Assembly: GCF_001742425.1 (NCBI RefSeq)
Contig: NZ_MJEH01000024.1
Span: 1-43,650 of the forward strand
From: Bacillus solimangrovi
Lineage (GTDB): Bacteria; Bacillota; Bacilli; Bacillales; Bacillaceae_N
Direction of reading: 5' to 3'
DNA: 43,650 bases
How positions within the stretch are numbered: position 1 is the stretch's first letter; every line of letters starts with the position of its first letter. The notes beneath the pieces were generated by a model, which searched no databases, was not told the DNA's origin, and was given only the letters and a program-made list of their open reading frames with translations. The translations under genes were made by a program, and so were the position numbers. Positions 8,179-17,132 of this stretch are shown here, piece by piece.

Positions 8179-8385
8179 TTAACCAAAAAAGTAATCTAGT
8201 ATATTCGATCCCGTTGAAGCTTCTTTATTATAAAACTCAGAGTATCCACAATTCTTACAATATACGACTAGAAACTGATTGTTTTGAATATCGAACATTT
8301 TCGACAAGCCTGTACCCGTCATCGCTACTTCCTTCTGACCAACATGAGTACTGCCACATTTCATGCACCCTTTTTGATCACTCAT
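8179..8385 (-). CDS. DUF2082-type zinc-ribbon protein
   Basis: 68 residues with two CxxC knuckles (C7/C10 and C43/C46), which should bind one zinc ion. The intervening segment AMTGTGLSKMFDIQNNQF and the C-terminal NCGYSEFYNK...NILDYFFG are the hallmarks of the small conserved nucleic-acid-binding-type zinc-ribbon family (DUF2082). The actual function is unknown. It has a strong ribosome binding site (AAGGGGGAGTGA) before ATG 8385 and its own terminator, so it is a single-gene unit. Confidence 0.87.
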   Translation of the reverse strand: MSDQKGCMKCGSTHVGQKEVAMTGTGLSKMFDIQNNQFLVVYCKNCGYSEFYNKEASTGSNILDYFFG

Positions 8386-8597
8386 TCAAATCACTCCCCC
8401 TTATTATCAAATATATACGTTCTCAAGATCCTTTAGTTTCACTTAACATACTATATATTCCTTTACAAAAAATAATCAAAATATGTTCCTTAAAAATCTG
8501 TTCTTAACACTTATTTATTTCAGTTTCTATATTTTGAAAAGTGGTAATACTATACATTCTCGCCATCCGCAAAAGTACTACCTTATTAAAAATACTA

Positions 8598-11500
8598 TTA
8601 CACTTGTATATCATGTTGCTGATCCACTCGCTGCGATGACTTTCTACCTTGAATTTTATCTAGCAAAGTCATAACAATCTCGTTCAATACTGGTATTAAT
8701 ACAAGTGTTAACGCTGTTGACAACATGATTCCAAACATTAATGCAACAGCCATTGGAGAGAACAAGCCATTTCCGGATACGGCTAACGGAAGAAGACCAA
8801 ACACTGTAGTCGTAGCACCGATTAAAATTGGGCGAACACGGCTCTTAACCGAGTTAGCCGTTGCCTCATGAATGCTCTTACCATTTTCTATTTCTCTGTT
8901 CATGAAATCAGTCAAAATAAGTGCATTGTTAATTACAATCCCACTTAGTGAAATGACTCCTAATACTACAGTAAATGACAACGGCAAACCAAATATAAGC
9001 AAGCCTAAAAATGAACCAAACATAGCAAGAGGAATAGATACAAATATAATCAATGGCTGAACAAATGATTTGAATTGAACAAACATAATTATAAACATCA
9101 CTGCAACTGCAATGATCGCAAACGAAGCCGCCGCACCGAAGTTGTTTTCTATATCTTGTTTTTCCCCTGCAAAATCTAACATTACATTACCAGTATCAAT
9201 TCCACTCATTTCACTTTCTAATTGATCTTGAATTTCAACAGCACTGTACCCATCCTTAGCATAGCCTGATACTTCAACAACATATTGACGATCATATTTA
9301 TAAATGACTGATAACTCTGGTCGTAATTGTACATTTGCAACCTGCTTTAGTGGAACTTTTACTCCTGTAACACTAGATTTAATTGCTAATGACTCTAGCT
9401 CTTCAATAGAATTAATATTCGATTTTACAACTAGATCATATTCATCACTCTTTGTACGATAAGTGGAGGAGGTTAAACCATTTAATGCTAAGGCAATTTG
9501 CTTTTGAATATCATATTTACTTAATCCGACTTGAGTTGCTAGATTTGTATCAACATCAATATAATACTGATATTCTAAATCAGCACTATCATCTAGTACA
9601 TTTACAGCACCAGGGAGCTCTACTAACTTACCTGAAACAACCTTTGCTATATTCTTAATTTCCTGAATGTCCTCTCCTAGCACACGTATTTGTATTGGTG
9701 CTCCACCTGGTGGACCTTGTTCAATTTCTTTCACTACAGCTTCTACACCAACAAGACTTTTATCAATTCTCTCTTGAAGATAATCAACTAATTGTGGCTT
9801 ACTCTCAAAACGTTCACTCTGCTCAAGGTCAATGTCTAACTTGACTTGTGCAGCATCAGCTGACTCTCCTCCACGGAATACCGTTACAAAGAACCTAGGT
9901 AAACCACCACCTACAGCTGATGTATAACTTTTCACCTCAGGCTCTTCGCTCAATATGTCTTCAACTGTTTCTATTACACTCTCAGTTATCTCAATATCAT
10001 TACTCTCCAACGTATTAATATCGATATACAACATATCTTTGTCTGCTTTCGGGAAGAAAGAAAGACCTAATAATGATTGTGTAAATACCATAGCTGCAAA
10101 TAATACAATTGTAAGTATAGGTGCCAATACCTTTCGCTTTGATACATAAGCATGTGCATTTACGAAGAAATGGAACAACTTTGTTTTCCTTTGCGGTTTG
10201 CTCTGCTCTGCGCTAGGTAATGCCACATATGAAAGCATCGGGATTACAAATAACGCTGTTAAATACGAAGCAATTAAACTGACCATAACAACCTTTGGTA
10301 AACTATTTAAAAATTCACCAGACGCACCAGGAATGATTAACAAGGGCGTGAAAGCAGTTAATACTGTTAACAATGATGCAAACATAGGTACAGCAACATC
10401 CTTAGTTCCTTCAACACATGCTTTCAAACGCGCTTCTCCATCATCAAGCCTCTTACGAATAGAATCACTAACAACAATAGAGTTATCAACAAGCATACCC
10501 AGTGCAATAATTAACCCAGCAATTGATATTTGCTCAAGCTTAACACCCATTACATACATAACCCCAAATGTTGTAAAGATTGCTAGTGGTAATGCTGTTG
10601 AAATAACAATCGCGCTACGCCAGCCCATTCCAATTAATGCAACGATAATGACTAAAATAACTCCAATAACGAGATTTATAATAAAGTCAGAAATCGACTT
10701 ATCTACATCATCTGGTTGAAAAACAACTTCATCAACATGTAAATCTGACGGAACATTATGATTAAGCATATCTAACTTCTTTTTCAGATCTTCTCCAATT
10801 GCAACACTATTTTGCGATTTTTCAAAATACAATGCTAGTAATACTGATTCCTCACCATTATGACGAATTCTTAAATCACGGTCACTTCGTTCAAACTTAA
10901 CATCTGCTAGATCACGTATTCGAATAACCGCACCTGTTTCTTGTGAAACATCTACGATCATATTCTCAATCTCATCTAATGATTCAAACAAACCTTCCGT
11001 TTTCACATTAATCTTTGATGAACCCTCACCAATTGACCCTGATGATATGTTGATATTTTGTCCACTTAGAAGTGTAAGAATATCATCAAGTGAAAGTTGA
11101 TAAGATGCTAATTTTGTATGATCGACTTCAACGACAATTCGCTTCTCCTCACTGCCCTCTACATCAATTTTCCGTATTCCATCAACTAGTCTTAATTCAC
11201 GCTTATAAACTTCTGCGTACTCCTCTAATTGTGCTTGCTCATAATTCTCACCTGTAAAAGCTAGAATGACTCCTGGTGTTTCAGTTAATTCTGTATCAAT
11301 CTCCGGTTCCATTGCTCCATCTGGTAAATCAGACTTAACAGCATCAACCTTTGTACGTACATCATCAAATACTTCACCTGTATCTACATCTACATCAAAC
11401 TCAACAATTACAATAGATAAATTCGAAACAGATGTAGATTCTAATTTCAAAATTCCATCAATATCTGATAGTTCATCCTCGATCGGTGTTGTTACAAGCT

Positions 11501-11687
11501 GTTCGATTTCAGAAGAAGAAGCTCCTGGATATATAGTGCTAATCAATGCAGCAGGTGACGTAACATCTGGAATCTCTTGCTTAGGAATCGCTCTATAACT
11601 AATCATTCCCGCTAAAATAACTAAGACAATTACAAAGAAGGTAACCTTTCGATTCACAATTGCTTTATAAATTGCACCCTTACTCAT
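8598..11687 (-). CDS. RND-family efflux transporter permease (SwrC/AcrB-like)
   Basis: 1029 residues with the two-fold repeated RND layout: an N-terminal helix, a large extracytoplasmic loop, a cluster of helices (about 330-500), a second loop, and a C-terminal helix cluster (about 860-1010). The fourth-helix segment GMLVDNSIVVSDSIRKR carries the acidic residue used for proton transfer. In bacilli, relatives such as SwrC/YerP export surfactin-like lipopeptides, bile-type detergents or other amphiphiles. Gram-positive bacteria lack an outer membrane, so no TolC partner is expected. It overlaps the upstream adaptor gene by 8 nt (ATGAGTAA), showing translational coupling, and both lie downstream of a tetR gene and operator. 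The substrate is unknown. Confidence 0.95.
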   Translation of the reverse strand: MSKGAIYKAIVNRKVTFFVIVLVILAGMISYRAIPKQEIPDVTSPAALISTIYPGASSSEIEQLVTTPIEDELSDIDGILKLESTSVSNLSIVIVEFDVDVDTGEVFDDVRTKVDAVKSDLPDGAMEPEIDTELTETPGVILAFTGENYEQAQLEEYAEVYKRELRLVDGIRKIDVEGSEEKRIVVEVDHTKLASYQLSLDDILTLLSGQNINISSGSIGEGSSKINVKTEGLFESLDEIENMIVDVSQETGAVIRIRDLADVKFERSDRDLRIRHNGEESVLLALYFEKSQNSVAIGEDLKKKLDMLNHNVPSDLHVDEVVFQPDDVDKSISDFIINLVIGVILVIIVALIGMGWRSAIVISTALPLAIFTTFGVMYVMGVKLEQISIAGLIIALGMLVDNSIVVSDSIRKRLDDGEARLKACVEGTKDVAVPMFASLLTVLTAFTPLLIIPGASGEFLNSLPKVVMVSLIASYLTALFVIPMLSYVALPSAEQSKPQRKTKLFHFFVNAHAYVSKRKVLAPILTIVLFAAMVFTQSLLGLSFFPKADKDMLYIDINTLESNDIEITESVIETVEDILSEEPEVKSYTSAVGGGLPRFFVTVFRGGESADAAQVKLDIDLEQSERFESKPQLVDYLQERIDKSLVGVEAVVKEIEQGPPGGAPIQIRVLGEDIQEIKNIAKVVSGKLVELPGAVNVLDDSADLEYQYYIDVDTNLATQVGLSKYDIQKQIALALNGLTSSTYRTKSDEYDLVVKSNINSIEELESLAIKSSVTGVKVPLKQVANVQLRPELSVIYKYDRQYVVEVSGYAKDGYSAVEIQDQLESEMSGIDTGNVMLDFAGEKQDIENNFGAAASFAIIAVAVMFIIMFVQFKSFVQPLIIFVSIPLAMFGSFLGLLIFGLPLSFTVVLGVISLSGIVINNALILTDFMNREIENGKSIHEATANSVKSRVRPILIGATTTVFGLLPLAVSGNGLFSPMAVALMFGIMLSTALTLVLIPVLNEIVMTLLDKIQGRKSSQRVDQQHDIQV

Positions 11688-13035
11688 ATTCCTTTACACC
11701 TTCTTCTAAACCCTTGTTCTCTAATTCACTCTTAGAACTCTTTTTCACCGTTGTAATAAGGCTTCCTGAACGTAGGTTTTTCATTCCTTTAATGACTAGC
11801 TTGTCACTATCTTTTAAACCTTTTACAGTTGCATTTGTGCCTTGAAGATCTTTTATTTCGATAATTTTCCTAATAGCTCTCTCCTCTTCAATCACATACA
11901 CATAATCTTTCTCACCATCATTTAAAATGCTCGTTACTGGAATTGAAATCGCACTCTGTTCTCCTGTTTCGAAATCTACCTCAGCAACCAATCCTAATGG
12001 TAGATCTAATTCGTTTTCAAACGCTATCTCTGTTTCAAATGTGCGAGTCTGCATATCAGGTGTATCACTAATATAAGTTACAATTCCGTTATACGCTTGA
12101 TTGTTTATAGTTAAAACAACCTTTGTACCGTGTTCAACCTCATTAATATCTTGTTGTGTAATCCCTGTTTGCACAATTTTTTCTGGTGTGCGTAATACAG
12201 CAACTGGATAACCTGCACTAATCACTTCACCTGACTTTACTGGTAATTCACTAACAACACCAGACTGTTCAGCATAAATAACTGCATCTTGAAGCATCTT
12301 CTTCTGTGCATCTACATTTGCCTTAGACTGCTCAAGCTGACCTTTTAGTGCTTCAATATCTTCCACTCTTATCCCATTTTCTACATCTTTCGATACTTGT
12401 TGAGCATTTGCTAACCCAATTTCTGCTTGAGAAAGCTGTTGTTTCGTATTTTCAAAATCTTTCTGTTTCAATTCTCTCTCTAACACTAATTTATCTAGTT
12501 CGTTTTGAGCAACTACTCCTTCATCGTATAAAATTTTATATTTTGTAAGTTGATCTTCTACAAATTGATAGGCTTCTTCTGCCTGTTTCATAACTATTTT
12601 AGCCTGTTCAACAGAAACCTCAGCTTGACTAACAGCTAATTTTGCTTGCTCTTTATCTTCTAACGATGCTCCATTCACTGCTTTATCATATTGAGCTTTT
12701 GCTGACTGATACTGACCAATCGCAGCATTCACAGCATATTGAAGCTCTGTCGTTTCAAGTCTTGCAATCTCTTGACCTTTCTGAACATGATTACCTTTCT
12801 CTACTGAAAGGGACTGAACTTTACCTGACGTTTTAAAACTATATTTTTTTGTATCTTTCACAGTTACATTACCAAGATAATTCAAATAAATAGGAGCATT
12901 TTCTTCTTTTATTTGTTGTAATTCTACTACTACAGCCTTTTCAGACTGCGCTGAAGTTTCATCATTTGAACAACCTACCAACAATAGACTTAATCCGATA
13001 ACAATAATAGACAACTGCTTCTCAAGCACTTTCAT
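11680..13035 (-). CDS. RND adaptor lipoprotein (HlyD/MFP family)
   Basis: 451 residues. The N terminus (hydrophobic residues 8-21, lipobox LLVGC with Cys 22) marks a lipoprotein anchored on the outer face of the membrane. A lipoyl/barrel-sandwich half (about 60-95), a long coiled-coil hairpin rich in Gln, Glu and Ala (about 100-245), the second lipoyl half and a beta-barrel (PEKIVQTGITQQDINEVEHGTKV onward) follow in the usual membrane-fusion-protein order. It should link to the RND permease encoded by the next, overlapping gene. An operator-like palindrome lies 60-80 nt upstream and a terminator separates it from tetR, so the adaptor and permease form their own transcript under TetR control. 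Confidence 0.93.
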   Translation of the reverse strand: MKVLEKQLSIIVIGLSLLLVGCSNDETSAQSEKAVVVELQQIKEENAPIYLNYLGNVTVKDTKKYSFKTSGKVQSLSVEKGNHVQKGQEIARLETTELQYAVNAAIGQYQSAKAQYDKAVNGASLEDKEQAKLAVSQAEVSVEQAKIVMKQAEEAYQFVEDQLTKYKILYDEGVVAQNELDKLVLERELKQKDFENTKQQLSQAEIGLANAQQVSKDVENGIRVEDIEALKGQLEQSKANVDAQKKMLQDAVIYAEQSGVVSELPVKSGEVISAGYPVAVLRTPEKIVQTGITQQDINEVEHGTKVVLTINNQAYNGIVTYISDTPDMQTRTFETEIAFENELDLPLGLVAEVDFETGEQSAISIPVTSILNDGEKDYVYVIEEERAIRKIIEIKDLQGTNATVKGLKDSDKLVIKGMKNLRSGSLITTVKKSSKSELENKGLEEGVKEYE

Positions 13036-13093
13036 GACTTAGATATTCCCCTTCCAACCTTAATCTCTCTTCAAATTCATGTTCAATATACAT

Positions 13094-13113
13094 AACTGAC
13101 GAATCAGTCAGTT
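13094..13113. promoter_or_regulatory. TetR operator-like palindrome upstream of the efflux genes
   Basis: AACTGAC at 13094-13100 and GTCAGTT at 13107-13113 form an inverted repeat. The core ACTGAC-NN-RTCAGT is shared with the site upstream of tetR at 13776-13792. It lies between the tetR terminator and the adaptor start. Confidence 0.7.
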
Positions 13114-13118
13114 TAGAT

Positions 13119-13168
13119 TATAAAAATTTGACTTTCACCTAAATACAATTAGTGGTAAAAGTCAAATT
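13119..13168 (-). terminator. Terminator after tetR
   Basis: Perfect 11-nt arms (13125-13135 and 13158-13168) with a T run on the minus strand, 22 nt past the tetR stop. It separates tetR from the efflux genes. Confidence 0.75.
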
Positions 13169-13189
13169 AACTCCATACCTATATCTAGC

Positions 13190-13753
13190 TTACATAATCA
13201 TTCGAAATACTACACCAGCTAACAAATCAATGTATCTCTCATCAACACTATCTTCATTGAACCACTTATAATTCAGATGAATAAACATTGCATGAATTCC
13301 ACTTGCTGCTATGTCTAATTCTTCATCAGAAAACTGATTATATGGTTCTGATGATCTAATGACCTTTTTTATAAACGCTACAATCGCTTGATCACGCTGC
13401 TCGATTATCTCATTTATACTAGGAGTTTCTACTTGGTTAGTGAATGTTAAGTTCGCCATTTTTCGGTTTTCATAAAAAAACCTAAAAGTATGATATATTA
13501 GCTCCTTTTTTCCATCTACATCATCTAATGGTTCTAATTGAATTGATAATTCTTCAAGGCTAAGCAATATTCTTTCTAGGAATTGATCGACTAACTTTGC
13601 ATATATTTCTTCCTTGCTTTTAAAATATAAATAAAATGTACCTTGTGAAACACCAGCTTGCTTAACAATATCTGATACTCTTGTTAAGTGATAACCTTTT
13701 TCATGAAAGATAGATAAGGCTGCGTCTAACAATAGTTCATCAGTTTTCTTCAT
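13190..13753 (-). CDS. TetR-family transcriptional repressor of the RND efflux genes
   Basis: 187 residues. The N-terminal TetR helix-turn-helix is clear (VSDIVKQAGVSQGTFYLYFKSKEEIY, about residues 25-50, written here in two overlapping halves: VSDIVKQAGVSQG then GTFYLYFKSKEEIY). The rest is a helical ligand-binding and dimerisation domain. ATG 13753 is preceded by GGGAGGAA. Operator-like palindromes with the same core lie upstream of this gene and upstream of the adaptor gene, so it probably represses itself and the pump and is released by a pump substrate. The ligand is unknown. Confidence 0.92.
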   Translation of the reverse strand: MKKTDELLLDAALSIFHEKGYHLTRVSDIVKQAGVSQGTFYLYFKSKEEIYAKLVDQFLERILLSLEELSIQLEPLDDVDGKKELIYHTFRFFYENRKMANLTFTNQVETPSINEIIEQRDQAIVAFIKKVIRSSEPYNQFSDEELDIAASGIHAMFIHLNYKWFNEDSVDERYIDLLAGVVFRMIM

Positions 13754-13775
13754 GCAAAAATTCCTCCCTAAATAT

Positions 13776-13792
13776 AACTGACACGTCAGTCA
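13776..13792. promoter_or_regulatory. TetR operator-like palindrome upstream of tetR
   Basis: AACTGACACGTCAGTCA. The inner ACTGAC/GTCAGT arms are perfectly palindromic around a 2-nt centre. The same core appears at 13094-13113, which supports autoregulation. Confidence 0.7.
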
Positions 13793-13806
13793 CATTTTTA
13801 AATTAT

Positions 13807-13845
13807 AAATCGAATTAATACTCCCGTCAAACATTAATTCGATTT
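13807..13845 (-). terminator. Terminator after the MBL-fold hydrolase gene
   Basis: Perfect 13-nt arms (13807-13819 and 13833-13845) around a 13-nt loop, between the hydrolase stop (13910) and tetR. A second imperfect stem lies at about 13865-13893. Confidence 0.6.
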
Positions 13846-13909
13846 TAATTCCACTTAACTATGTAGCGCTATCTTGTCTAATGATTAAGATAGCACCTAA
13901 CCGTTTTAT

Positions 13910-14707
13910 TTAAACATATTCTCCAAGTACTGATCGAACAATATGGATTGAGTCCCACTCTCCATTCGATAGCGCTTGCATTGGTTGAGGTCTCGGATAG
14001 ATCTCTTGATTAATCTCATTCATCGATAATCCTTGCTCATGTAAGTGAATAATCTCACCGCTTAACTCTTCTAAACAATTGAGCTTATTCTGAAGCACCT
14101 TACGCCCGTTATGATGGTAACCAGAATGACTACAAAACATCTCTTCAAAATCATAAGTCAATACGTTACGTATTGTCGCAATCGTTAGTGGAATTGATTC
14201 ATCCTTAAGAATTAATTTAGGTTTAGGACTGACAAACAAATCTCCAGAAAAAAGAATTCCAGTTTCCGCTTCATATAAAGAAACATGATCGGCTGAATGA
14301 CCTGGTGTATGAATCACATCCCAGCTCCTACTTCGTGACTCTACTTTCTTATCATATGGAAGAGCTTCAAATGGCTCCCTCACACCCCAAAACTTTTTAC
14401 GATATTGAGCATAACTAGCAGGTTGTCTGCATATCTCAATTGACATCGGATGAATGTGTATTGGAATGTCCTTATTTTTCTGAAGCCATGCTGCTGTCCC
14501 TGTGTGATCTTCATGCCAGTGAGTTAGACTGACCATATCAATATTATGCTCTTCATAGAAAGGAATTAACCATCTTTGCAACTGAACCGTACTCGTATCA
14601 ATAAGCATGCCATCAACAAAATACATATAGACCGAAATCGAAACGCCCTGGGCAGTCACTGTGCCTTTAACAGTCTTAACACCGTTCTGCTCTTCTATTT
14701 GTAACAC
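13910..14707 (-). CDS. MBL-fold metallo-hydrolase
   Basis: 265 residues of the metallo-beta-lactamase fold. The metal-binding motif is complete: H63, H65, D67 and H68 in LTHWHEDHTG. It is followed by the HTPGHSADHVSL histidine region, the bridging Asp of FSGDLFVSPK and a late SHSGYHHNG. Members hydrolyse thioesters, lactones, phosphodiesters and other substrates. The layout resembles glyoxalase II-like or lactonase-like branches, but the substrate cannot be deduced. The start is GTG 14707, with AGAGAGG about 10 nt upstream. It stands alone with its own terminator. Confidence 0.88.
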   Translation of the reverse strand: MLQIEEQNGVKTVKGTVTAQGVSISVYMYFVDGMLIDTSTVQLQRWLIPFYEEHNIDMVSLTHWHEDHTGTAAWLQKNKDIPIHIHPMSIEICRQPASYAQYRKKFWGVREPFEALPYDKKVESRSRSWDVIHTPGHSADHVSLYEAETGILFSGDLFVSPKPKLILKDESIPLTIATIRNVLTYDFEEMFCSHSGYHHNGRKVLQNKLNCLEELSGEIIHLHEQGLSMNEINQEIYPRPQPMQALSNGEWDSIHIVRSVLGEYV

Positions 14708-14826
14708 TAACGGTCAACCTCTCTTTTTTAATATTGTATTTTTAAATGACTTTGACTATGTTCCTATATTATCATCATACGGTTTATGAACGATCAACAC
14801 AATGAATTGTCATTCATTTTTGAAAA

Positions 14827-15534
14827 TCAATAAGATGTGGCATTCTGTATTGCAAAGTCTGCTGCCTTGTTTGCATGAATTTTTGTCGTGTCAAATACAG
14901 GTACACTTACATCTAATTGTTTCACTAACATCGTAATTTCAGTACATCCGAGAATGATTGCTTCCGCTCCATTGTCAATAAGCTTTGCTATTATCTTTAA
15001 GTATTGCTGTTTTGATTCGTTTTTTACAACACCTAGACATAACTCATTGTAAATAATCTCGTGTATTATTTTTCGATCGTTATCATCTGGAACGACTATG
15101 TCTAGATCGTACTTTGATTGTAATCTTCCTTTATAGAAGTCTTGCTCCATTGTAAAATTTGTACCTAATAAGCCAATTTTTTTTAGCTTTTGCTTAATAA
15201 TTTGTTCACCTGTCATATCAGCAATGTGAAGCAGTGGGATTGAAATGCCTGCTTGGACTTCATCAGCCATTTTGTGCATTGTATTTGTACAAATAATAAG
15301 AAAGTCAGCACCTGCTTTTTCGATATATCTTGCAGTCTCAATTAATTGTCTTGTCGCTTCATCCCATTGTCCACTCTCTTGAAGTTGCTTTATCATATGG
15401 AAATCAACAGAGTACAAGATACTTTTAGCAGAATGATGTCCACCAAGTTGCTCTTTTACCCTTTCGTTAATTAATTGATAATAGATAGCCGAAGACTCCC
15501 AACTCATACCACCCAGCATACCGATTGTTTTCAT
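14827..15534 (-). CDS. Aspartate/glutamate racemase family protein
   Basis: 235 residues from ATG 15534. This start is preferred because it opens directly on the conserved KTIGMLGGMSWESS and has a G-rich AGGGGGG site about 9 nt upstream; an in-frame ATG 24 nt earlier has none. The two catalytic cysteines of cofactor-independent racemases are present in TNTMHK (preceding C82) and LGCTEITML (C197). Members interconvert L- and D-amino acids by proton transfer between the two cysteines. The SWESS start and MHKMAD motif suggest the YgeA/RacD-like amino-acid racemase branch. The substrate is not proven. Confidence 0.88.
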   Translation of the reverse strand: MKTIGMLGGMSWESSAIYYQLINERVKEQLGGHHSAKSILYSVDFHMIKQLQESGQWDEATRQLIETARYIEKAGADFLIICTNTMHKMADEVQAGISIPLLHIADMTGEQIIKQKLKKIGLLGTNFTMEQDFYKGRLQSKYDLDIVVPDDNDRKIIHEIIYNELCLGVVKNESKQQYLKIIAKLIDNGAEAIILGCTEITMLVKQLDVSVPVFDTTKIHANKAADFAIQNATSY

Positions 15535-15598
15535 ACGCTTCCGCCCCCCTAATTTCATTTTGTATCATTCTACCAATTATCATTGACGATATCTACAT

Positions 15599-15638
15599 AA
15601 AAAAAGAACAGATTGCAAAGAAACACTTTGCGTGTCTG
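15599..15638 (-). terminator. Terminator after the SRPBCC gene
   Basis: On the minus strand a GCAAAG/CTTTGC stem, extended outward by CAGA/TCTG, is followed by TTCTTTTTTT. It lies 25 nt past the stop at 15663. Confidence 0.75.
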
Positions 15639-15662
15639 CCCCTTACACACAAATAATAGCTA

Positions 15663-16109
15663 TCAACCAAAATTTAAAGCTCTTCCTGTCTCAGTTACTG
15701 TTTTGATATTACTAAGAATCATCCACCAATGTTGTTCTGCATTTTCATAAGCAGGATGATTATCCGTCCACTGATCATTAACGAGCGTTAATTTTGTACA
15801 TGTACCTACAGTCTCTAACGAAAAAGTTACACGAGACTCTAGCTCTTCATGATTAGCATGATACGTCGAACTAGGATGTTCAAGATAACTTAGTACTTTA
15901 TTCGGTTCATATGTTAAAATTTTTCCATACACATGAATTGTCTCATCCCCATCTTGACCTGGACCTACATACTCAAATGAGTCTCCTTCTTTGAAAGTTG
16001 ATCGAATGACACATCCGAAGAAAGTTTTTCGAGTTCCTTCAGGCGTTACTAAAGTGTCCCATACATCCTCAGGTTGTGCATCAATGTAAAATTCATATTT
16101 CAAACGCAT
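15663..16109 (-). CDS. SRPBCC/AHSA1-domain protein
   Basis: 148 residues. The start (YEFYIDAQPEDVWDTLVTPEG) and the tryptophan-rich end (WWMILSNIKTVTETG) are typical of the AHA1/START-like SRPBCC fold, a helix-grip cavity that binds hydrophobic ligands. Function within this family is rarely known. A strong ribosome binding site (AGGAGGGTGATGG) precedes ATG 16109. It is divergently transcribed from an AraC-family regulator 141 nt away, which may control it; that is inference from position. Confidence 0.85.
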   Translation of the reverse strand: MRLKYEFYIDAQPEDVWDTLVTPEGTRKTFFGCVIRSTFKEGDSFEYVGPGQDGDETIHVYGKILTYEPNKVLSYLEHPSSTYHANHEELESRVTFSLETVGTCTKLTLVNDQWTDNHPAYENAEQHWWMILSNIKTVTETGRALNFG

Positions 16110-16250
16110 TCCATCACCCTCCTGAATTACATGTTAATATGCTACTGGTCTCAATTATAATCATTAGTGACATACAAGTATTGTAAAAACACGACACCCT
16201 TAACATGAAGTACAGCTTATTCAAATTTAAAATGGAAGGAAGTGATTAAG

Positions 16251-17045
16251 ATGGAAACCAACGCTCAGAATAGCAACATGGGAGTTTTAAAAATAAAAGA
16301 AGCAACAAATAATTATACACTTACGCGATATCCCGCCTCTGAACATACAAGTTTCTTCGTCAAACATTATTGGTGTGTCAGTTGGGATGTATCTGAGAAG
16401 GAACAATTTTTACAAGATGTTATTCCGAACCCTTGTGTTAATTTAGTCGTTGAGCACAATAAAACAGGTATCTTCGGCCCAACAAAACGTAAATTCTCCT
16501 ATCTAGTAAAAGGAAAAGGAATAGTATTCGGTGTAAAATTCAGACCTGGAGGATTCTATCCATTTATCAAAAAGTCTGTATCTGATTTATCAAGTTTGCC
16601 TATGAACGTTCAAGATGTTTTTGGAGTCTCTACCCAAACACTTGAAGAGACGATTCTTTTCGAACAAGACGCACAATTAGCTACTAAATATATAGAAAAT
16701 ATCATTGAGGAATCTCTTCCAAAAAGAGATGAGCAGATTACTTTCGTTAATCAAATTATTGATCTGATTATTTCAGAACAAAGTATCACTAAAGTTGAAC
16801 ACCTTTGCGACCATTTCCATATACACAAAAGAAAGCTCCAAAGGATCTTTCAACAATATGTAGGGGTAAGCCCTAAGTGGGTCATTAAACTTTATCGACT
16901 ACAAAATGCTGCTGAAATTATCGAAAACAACAATGATCATAATTGGATTGATCTCTCAATGCAACTAGGTTACTATGACCAATCTCATTTTATAAGAGAT
17001 TTCAAAACCATCATCGGTAAAACACCAGAGGAATATGCTAAGTAA
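16251..17045 (+). CDS. AraC-family transcriptional regulator
   Basis: 264 residues from ATG 16251. The near-consensus ribosome binding site AAGGAAGTGAT (16236-16246) includes the in-frame GTG at 16242, so that GTG is not the start. The N-terminal half resembles the sensory domain of DUF6597-type AraC proteins (RYPASEHTSFFVKHYWCVSW; FGVKFRPGGFYPF). The C-terminal domain holds the two AraC helix-turn-helices (HLCDHFHIHKRKLQRIFQQY; DLSMQLGYYDQSHFIRDFK; FKTIIGKTPEEYAK). The ligand is unknown. It lies divergent from the SRPBCC gene, which is its most likely target. Confidence 0.9.
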   Translation: METNAQNSNMGVLKIKEATNNYTLTRYPASEHTSFFVKHYWCVSWDVSEKEQFLQDVIPNPCVNLVVEHNKTGIFGPTKRKFSYLVKGKGIVFGVKFRPGGFYPFIKKSVSDLSSLPMNVQDVFGVSTQTLEETILFEQDAQLATKYIENIIEESLPKRDEQITFVNQIIDLIISEQSITKVEHLCDHFHIHKRKLQRIFQQYVGVSPKWVIKLYRLQNAAEIIENNNDHNWIDLSMQLGYYDQSHFIRDFKTIIGKTPEEYAK

Positions 17046-17050
17046 CAACG

Positions 17051-17122
17051 ATAAAAACACTTATGCCCCCAATACTGTCAGATAATTCAACTAGTATTGT
17101 AAGGTTACATAAGTGTTTTTAT
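17051..17122. terminator. Bidirectional terminator between araC-type gene and cadA
   Basis: Perfect 15-nt outer arms (17051-17065 and 17108-17122) carry A/T runs on both strands, with a nested AATACT/AGTATT stem (17071-17076 and 17093-17098). It lies between convergent genes. Confidence 0.8.
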
Positions 17123-17132
17123 GCCAATTTAT

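Noticed and set aside
10198-10719. 173-codon plus-strand ORF inside the RND permease gene
   Set aside because: Antisense shadow of a well-supported gene with no ribosome binding site.
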